Below, piece by piece: positions 57,901-64,000 of a stretch of DNA of 64,000 nt. The stretch comes from Pisaster brevispinus (taxonomy: Eukaryota > Echinodermata > Asteroidea > Forcipulatida > Asteriidae), in the NCBI GenBank assembly GCA_023634235.1, contig JAMKCF010000042.1, positions 768,602-832,601 of the forward strand, given 5' to 3'. The notes under the pieces are model-generated. The model was given only the letters and a program-made list of their open reading frames with translations. It was not told where the DNA came from and made no database searches. The position numbers and the translations under genes were made by a program. Every line of letters begins with the position of its first letter. Position 1 is the stretch's first letter.

Positions 57901-60888
57901 AAAATTTGTTCAGAGAAAAAATATTTATATTAAAGAACATTGTTTCAGGGGAAATTGGGCCATGCAACTTTAAGGTCACTTGGTTTTGGAGCGTCCAACC
58001 AAATAAAGGCATAAGAATAACGGTCCCCCACCGTGACAGACAATAGATAATGTACACTGTATAACAAGTTACGAATGTCACAGCACCCACTCTTGTATAA
58101 AGACTTATTTGCCCATTTCACGATGCTCAGTGCTTTTTACACTCGCCTATCCAGTCCTCCACAAATAAATAAATAAATAAATAAAAACCACACACACAAA
58201 AACAATGACCCAAAACACATGTTTTTGCATTTCTCCGAAGTCCACGGTGATTCAACCGTGGTTCCACTGGGAACCATAAAGAGCGTTCCAGCAGCTCACG
58301 GATACAGTTCTAGGTTTTAGAAGAGCGTGATACACGTACCAAGAAATCATGTCAGTGGAACTCAACGAGTAAACATAATTTTGTGCTCCCATGTAATATT
58401 CCTTCGTAAGGATGAAAAGTGTTCCCCCTCCACATTCAAATCCCTTTGTCAATAATTGCGTCAGTGTCAAATGATTTGATAAATAATAAGTGGAACTGAA
58501 ATTATCTGACATTGTTATTATTGTGTCCAAAAGACAGACTTGCTATACCAGCAGGGTTTGTCACGCCAGCTGTTGAGCTCCTGAAGCATTTGAACCGCAC
58601 AGTAAATCAAATTTAGGCTTCCCCAAGGGAGGTAATTATGCAGGGTGACAGTGTGACCCTCGGCACAGGTTGGGCTTTGGATTATTAAAAAACAAAACCC
58701 AGAATCGAGCACAGCTCTTTTGTTCGTTGATTATTCGGATTTAGAAAGTTTCCCTGCAAAAAAAAGGTCGTGTGAACTGCTGAATTACAGTGGCAGATTG
58801 CAATTCTTGTATATTTATAGCTAGTATGATACTGGGATTGACCCCTTCATTGCATATGATGTCATGAAGTAGTAGCTGCTACGAAAGCTCTGCTTCAAAA
58901 GCTCATACAAAAAAATTAATATAATTATTAATATTTTGTTATGTAACCAGTTAGTCTTTAAGTGCTGCCACCATATCTGGTGGAAGATTTTGAGAGCGTT
59001 CCTTGGATAGATGACTGCTTATAATTGACAGCGTACTTCGCTGGCTAGATGCCAGTTGAACACACATGAGGACCAGTCAAACTTCACTCTAATAAATAGT
59101 CCGGCTGGCCAATTCAGTTTTGAAAAGCATCCATATTGTTATTGAGTATAAAGCATGGACTAGTGAAAAAGCTGGTCGACTCATGAAATGACAACTAAGC
59201 TAATTAGTCCTGCTTGCTTGTCACTGGCAAACCCCCGATTGACACACCAACAATTTTCCTTATAACAGGAATATACTTGGACTCAATGTACATGTATCTC
59301 CACGGTAATTCTGTAGAGGTCATGACCTGAGGAGGTCGTATCGTGACCTGAAGAGGTCATGGTCTTTTCTGTCCCTGTCTTGGTGCGTTGTCTCCTATAT
59401 GTATTAAAATATTGCTCTCGTAGGCCTACTAAGTTTTTACTTTGACCACGATACACTCGAGTCACGTTTTAAGTCTTTTTCGTTACTTTAAAATGCCCAA
59501 CTATTTTAAATGATTGGTGAATGTCATGTGTCACGACCGTAGCAGGAATACGTGAAAATGCAAACTGTACAATTCCAGCACGCACTGATTGAAACTCCCT
59601 GAGGGTATGGCGCAATAAAAACAATGGCACGTGGTGTACATGTCGCGAACCACTCAATAAAGCACAACACTACGCATGTTGGGATAAACATTGTGATGAC
59701 AGCCAAGAATGTTACATGTAACTGCTAAGTTTTTCTCGACTGTATACCTGCCTCAAAGTTTATGCTGGGTTTTTTCTCTAGCTGGGTTCGTACAGTTTTG
59801 TGATTGGAATTGATGTACACATCGTTGCACTCTTGTTTGAACCATGAAAACATCAGTATCAAAATGTACCTTTTACGAAAATCTAACACTACAGAGTACA
59901 GCCAGTGGATATGTAAAGGCAAATGAGCGAAATTTCTTTTTTATTGTTTACCAATACTACTCACATAATCATACTATTCATTCACAATTTTATTTTACGG
60001 TGTCAAATGTCGCCCAAAATTTCTTCATTTGGAAAGTGAAATAATTGATGCAGCTAATGCGACGTCATGGTGAATCACCGTTTGGGGCCACCCAGGAAAA
60101 TAACACAGAACGAACAAAATCAAGTTATTGCTGAAAATTGCAACCAGGATGTATCCCCAAGGTCAAGATTACTCTAATCATCGTGAGCATCAACTGGCGA
60201 ATCGCAAAATGTCACTACGACGTCGTGCAAAAATGCATGACACTTGGCTGGTACCCAGCACGACGGCAGGCATCATGCAGTTCTATAATCACTGAATGAC
60301 TGCTTGGTACCCGTGATATTCATTGATATCGTGGAGAGATTTGATTCTAAATGATCCAGACAATTCCATTGACAAAATTCAGGGCAACTATTCCCAGATG
60401 CACACAGCCATTAAACAAGAAGGAAATAACGTAACAGCATGACGTACCAGGATGTAGAAAAACCACAAAATATTCGATTTATCTTCAAAGTGCAGCGTAC
60501 ATCATGTACTATGAAGGGCTACATTGTACTTTTAAAAAAAACCTCTATTATTAATCAATCATTGGAATGATCAATCATTAATGCTTATTTAATTTGCCTA
60601 CATTTGCCAAACTTTGCGATGTTTGTTTGTGATTTATTCACTTGTCCGTTTAACTTAAATTAACGTTAAACATAAATATGCTTTACAAATCTGCAATCAA
60701 CAAAGATGGCGGTGGGAGAGATGACTATTCTGCCGTGGTGAATACCACAAACCATGGATGACCACATTCGACATAATATAATAAAGAGTCTTTTTTTTTT
60801 ACATGGAATTTAACCACCATATAAACTTACCCGAATATGGTTCTTCATAATAGACAGATTCCCCAGCGATACTTCCAGCGATCGACAT
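54079..60888 (-). CDS. GPM6-like: Gene 4: PLP/DM20/M6 family four-transmembrane protein (7 exons, 528 aa)
   Basis: Exons in coding order: 60888-60831, 57543-57375, 56628-56469, 56177-56015, 55666-55584, 55414-55355, 54972-54079, totalling 1587 nt in frame. The start ATG has a CACC context (A at -3). Exon 1 encodes MSIAGSIAGESVYYEEPYS. Exon 2 carries PGPCRTCCIRCPCPS and TM1. Exon 3 carries TM2 and CLGTGAVRKEFMSRF, close to the TTGAVRQIF segment of PLP. Exon 4 carries TM3 and cysteines in RRGVCEA and EPLCIE. Exon 5 carries KICGTE and RLCNS, completing the four-cysteine second extracellular loop of PLP. Exon 6 is TM4. Exon 7 starts LHFLINYAANFAKLRDRFK and continues as a Ser/Gly/Asn-rich tail of about 280 residues. 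The DM20-like layout lacks the extra PLP-specific loop segment. Exon lengths of 169, 160, 83 and 60 nt equal those of gene 3. Confidence 0.9.
57030..57300. mobile_element. CACAGTCAGAGTATG foldback family, gene 4 intron copy
   Basis: ATTTGGCTATAGGGCTGTCG, CAGATCTGAATTTTGAAAAA, CTGCCATTGCTTGTGTTTTC and TGACTACTCTGACTGTGTGC match the parts of 2868-3079 in order. It lies in gene 4 intron 1. Confidence 0.65.
58160..58190. repeat. (AAAT)n microsatellite
   Basis: Five to six AAAT units followed by AAAAACCACACACACAAAAA, in gene 4 intron 1. Confidence 0.8.
59065..59230. repeat. GGACCAGTC..GGCTAGTC repeat, copy 2
   Basis: GAGGACCAGTCAAACTTCAC, AGTCCGGCTGGCCAATTC, CATGGACTAGTGAAAAAGCT and AATTAGTCCTGCTTGCTTGT match the order in 52895-53065 with many substitutions. 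It lies in gene 4 intron 1. Confidence 0.45.
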
Positions 60889-63800
60889 GGTGAAAGAGGT
60901 TTTTTAAAAAGGGAACTAAACTGGATCAAAATAAACTGCTTCGCTGCATCTATCTACGAAATGATGAATTCCGTTTAATATGGAAGATGCGTGCACAACA
61001 AACGCAGTGACGTTCAAGATGGAGAAGTTCTACTGTAGATACAGATGTCTACCATCTTTCAAGTCAACCATACTGAATCCCAGAGGATGTTGAGTTGGAT
61101 CCAATGACAGTCACAATAACGGCTTAATTTGGTGCAGTCAATCACTCCTAAATACAAAGGTTAATTTGATTGCAAAAGTGCAGGGTGGCGACGATCACAT
61201 GGAATGCACATTCAGTGCAGTACGACACGAAGCGACTACGGAATAATACGTGTATTCTCTCCGCACTCTATCACTCACTCGTCGGTATGCTGATGATGGC
61301 GGGTGAAGTATCACAAAATATTTGTCTAAACTCGTCAAGTCGTCGCTCTGCTACAAAATACGGGTCGACTGTTTGAGCGTGTGAACCACCTGATTCGGTC
61401 TCTGCAACCCTGAAGGAGATTTCAAGCGACTGAATACGGGACAATAAAGAACCGTTGGTGCACAAACTGATATTAGTTTACGCTGCCCATAGAATTACCG
61501 TATTCGCATTGTATGTACGTGAGTGTGTGTACAATGGGAACGGTTGGACGCTGTGAATGGGGCTTACGTGACGTCATGTGTTTTCATTGCGAAAGCCAAA
61601 CAATGCGGTTCTCTTGGTCATTGGAGCGGTAAGGAATACCTGTTGGGTGAATCAACATGAGGGTGGACGCAGATGTGAATGTGGAAGTGAAGTTATTTCT
61701 AGCTCATTATGGATGAATAATCGGAAAATTATGTTGAGCTTTTGTGCAAATGATGAGTATTTTTTTTAACAATCACTTTGTGTTTATAACTGTAATGAGC
61801 CATCTCAGTGTGGACTGGCAGCTGCTGGTGATATGCTGATGACCAAAAAAGCTTAAGGATGGAAAAATTCAACCCAAAAAAGTATCCCATAGATCTCTCC
61901 TTATTGAAATTCATTTATGTTTACTATCATTTACGTGAGCTCTCATTTATACAATACACAGAAAAATAAATAATTTACATATTTTAACAAAATAAATTTC
62001 ATTTACATGTAGTATCAAATCAATCGTCAATTACACAAACAAAATTCTCATTTACAAAAAGTGAAACAAATCTCATATTACTGTGAAGAATTCATTCATA
62101 AGAATTCCTACAACAGGGCCTAACTTCATTGCTTATCATATTTCTGCTCAGCCCCAACTTAGCAGGAAACCAGTCACAAATTGTATTTTATGAAATGATA
62201 TTTTCGCTGGTAACCTATTTCTGTTAACCAAAATTGTGTTTTTCTCAGCTATGAAACCAGGCCCAGGTGTATAATCGCCACAAGTATAATGATGAACGTG
62301 AGTGGCATTTGAGTGTCATTTATGCACAGGTCAGGTCCTCTTCTCTTGGACATTTGCACACCTCTTTCATCAGACCTTTATACAATCTCGTGCTAATTAA
62401 TATTACATGTTGCATGCCTGGGGTCGGTGCGTCAGTGTTACATTTGAAGGGTTGTGCACAGAGAGTTTGTCCAGTCTTGACTCAAAGGTTTGGACACAAG
62501 ATGCTGTAATAACCAAGTTGTTGGGAGTCTACTCCAAGAGTCAGGTGATCGGTGCACATTGGAGAATCTCCATCTAACTGGGCTAGTCGTCTTAGCTAGT
62601 TTTACTGATGGCCTATTGTGGAATTGTTATGTGTTGAGTTGGATCAAGTCTGCTACACCTGAGTCATGCTTCCCTGTGAGTATTTGATCATCTCGAACAA
62701 TAAATTAAGCCCGTTCTCGGGCAGGTCTTTTGCAGAGTTTCGACTTTGTTTGAACTTAGTTATAAATTACTGCTATTAAATCCATGTTTTCTTTCATGTT
62801 GAGATTTCGTTTTCTTGTGGCCCTTTCTTCCATGGGGGTGTGCACGTGGATGGTTTTTGTTGACTATGATGTCGAACTGGGATCAACTCCTTTCTACAAA
62901 AATATAAGGAAACACGGTGTGCTAATTATGCTGCTGTATAACACAAGAGGGCGCTGTTCAACGTATTAAAGTTTCTTGTATAATTCTCCACACTGGCCTC
63001 TAATAAACTGTCAGTCATTGAGTATTATACGTGGTGAATTCCACTGGAGATGCGTCTTCCAGTCGTCCTAAAAAGCCACTGACATGGAGGACCTTCCCTC
63101 CGGTACTTAACTGTCGTCACCGTTTGCACGAAGAGACACTTAAGCCATGCAGCCCCGGCCTGCAGCCAAACTGTTATGTTTGGAGAAGAAAACTGCGTCG
63201 AGGATACTATTTTGAAATCCTTGTTTCGGACGCTGTTTCCGTTTAAATTTATCGAGGTCATAAAAAGTGTATCTCTTTGAGAAAACTCAAAAACGCGGAG
63301 TAGTCGTTTTTGACACCATGTCAGTGCTATGTACTTCAATGTAAAATATGGCAAATCAAAATGTGTCTGTTCGTTGAAAACGCAAAAATGTAAATTTGGT
63401 AAAGTTTTGCTTGTGCTACTTAGTTTAGTTTAAAATAAATGTAAACCTGTATCACTTGATCCCTTGGGGAAAATGTCCATGTCAATGAAAACATTCATAA
63501 TTTGTAAAAACAATGATTTGCCAAAATATATGATTTTTTTTTAAAGAACGCCTCTTCGTGAAAATCCTGACGCTGTGATGAGCAAAGTGTCTAGACTTGC
63601 CAGCAAAACATGAGGTGACTCGTGATTGCGTGTTGCGCAGGCGATGTCAATAGTGATGATACTATCTACAAATGTGACTTTATAGACACAGAGAGGATCA
63701 ATCGCATTTTTACTTAGGATTAACCACTTAGATGGAACAACTTTGTGGCATCAGAGGCGCTATATTGTTAGTGTCTAAGTCCCAAATCTACAGTGTGCTA

Positions 63801-64000
63801 TATTCTATCAAAGTTGATTTGAGCTTGGAGTAAAATTGCCAAACATTTGAGGCAGTGCGATTGTGTGCGCTAACACGAGAGGTTCATGTGTGAATGGTTG
63901 GTTTGTAAACACCTGTTCATTTTTAAGGGATACATTGAGTTGATACCAGTTTGTATTATGTGGCACAAAACCTCTAATACGAGGAATGCACGTGTTGATA
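60889..64000. other. Upstream side of gene 4
   Basis: The gene 4 promoter should lie just above 60888, but no clear core-promoter motif is seen. A degenerate MITE of the GGGCC-AATTTCAT type lies at about 62116-62267. Short ORFs, for example at 63031-63246, lack domains or splice context. I see no further gene to the end of the window. Confidence 0.5.
62116..62267. mobile_element. MITE, GGGCCCAATTTCAT family, degenerate copy 3
   Basis: CAGGGCCTAACTTCATTGCT at the left and GCTATGAAACCAGGCCCAG at the right are inverted. The interior has ACTTAGCAGGAAACCAGTCA, TTTTCGCTGGTAACCTATTT and TTAACCAAAATTGTG, like the other copies. Confidence 0.6.

Noticed and set aside
63031..63246. Short gene at the right end
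   Set aside because: 71 codons without a recognisable domain, splice partners or signal; overlapped by an antisense ORF of similar quality.
1..64000. CRISPR array, prophage, bacterial operon or toxin-antitoxin system
   Set aside because: No spaced direct repeats with unique spacers, no closely packed intron-free genes and no ribosome-binding sites; the window is eukaryotic throughout.

Overview
This is animal genomic DNA with a low GC content. The genes have short exons separated by longer AT-rich introns with GT..AG boundaries, and the non-coding DNA is full of small inverted-repeat elements, tRNA-derived SINEs and minisatellites. The gene content (an invertebrate-type M6/proteolipid pair and CNBD2-like proteins) and the repeat style (foldback elements beginning GGCCCAATTTCATAGAGC, and elements beginning AAAGGC..TTGGTAATT) suggest a marine deuterostome invertebrate. 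An echinoderm, perhaps a sea star, is my best guess, but no marker in the window proves it.

Four multi-exon genes form two pairs of tandem paralogues. On the + strand, gene 1 (1030-14968, 21 exons, 666 aa) and gene 2 (19088-41837, 19 exons in my model, 1119 aa) encode CNBD2-like cyclic-nucleotide-binding-domain proteins. Both have one complete cyclic-nucleotide-binding (CNB) beta-roll. A second beta-roll follows whose two halves are separated by a linker of about 175-195 residues, mostly disordered-looking. Several introns sit at identical positions and phases in the two genes, so they are old duplicates. Gene 2 carries a unique 532-residue, mostly disordered N-terminal exon with three RRxSV phosphorylation-type motifs and a three-copy peptide repeat. 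A possible second start lies at 23460.

On the - strand, gene 3 (50125-43741, 7 exons, 388 aa) and gene 4 (60888-54079, 7 exons, 528 aa) encode four-transmembrane proteins of the PLP/DM20/M6 family. They share all intron positions and phases, four exon lengths, the four extracellular cysteines and a Cys-rich N-terminus. Each has a long C-terminal tail of about 155-290 residues with a PPxY motif and a Y-x-E-Y-x-I end. Genes 2 and 3 converge tail to tail between 41837 and 43741.

The remaining DNA is introns and spacers: foldback (MITE-like) families, tRNA-derived SINEs, one of them split by a MITE insertion, the 3' end of a LINE reverse transcriptase, several minisatellites and low-complexity runs. 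I see no CRISPR array, bacterial gene, rRNA or convincing functional tRNA. All exon joins were deduced by hand from splice signals and reading-frame continuity; no transcript data were available.
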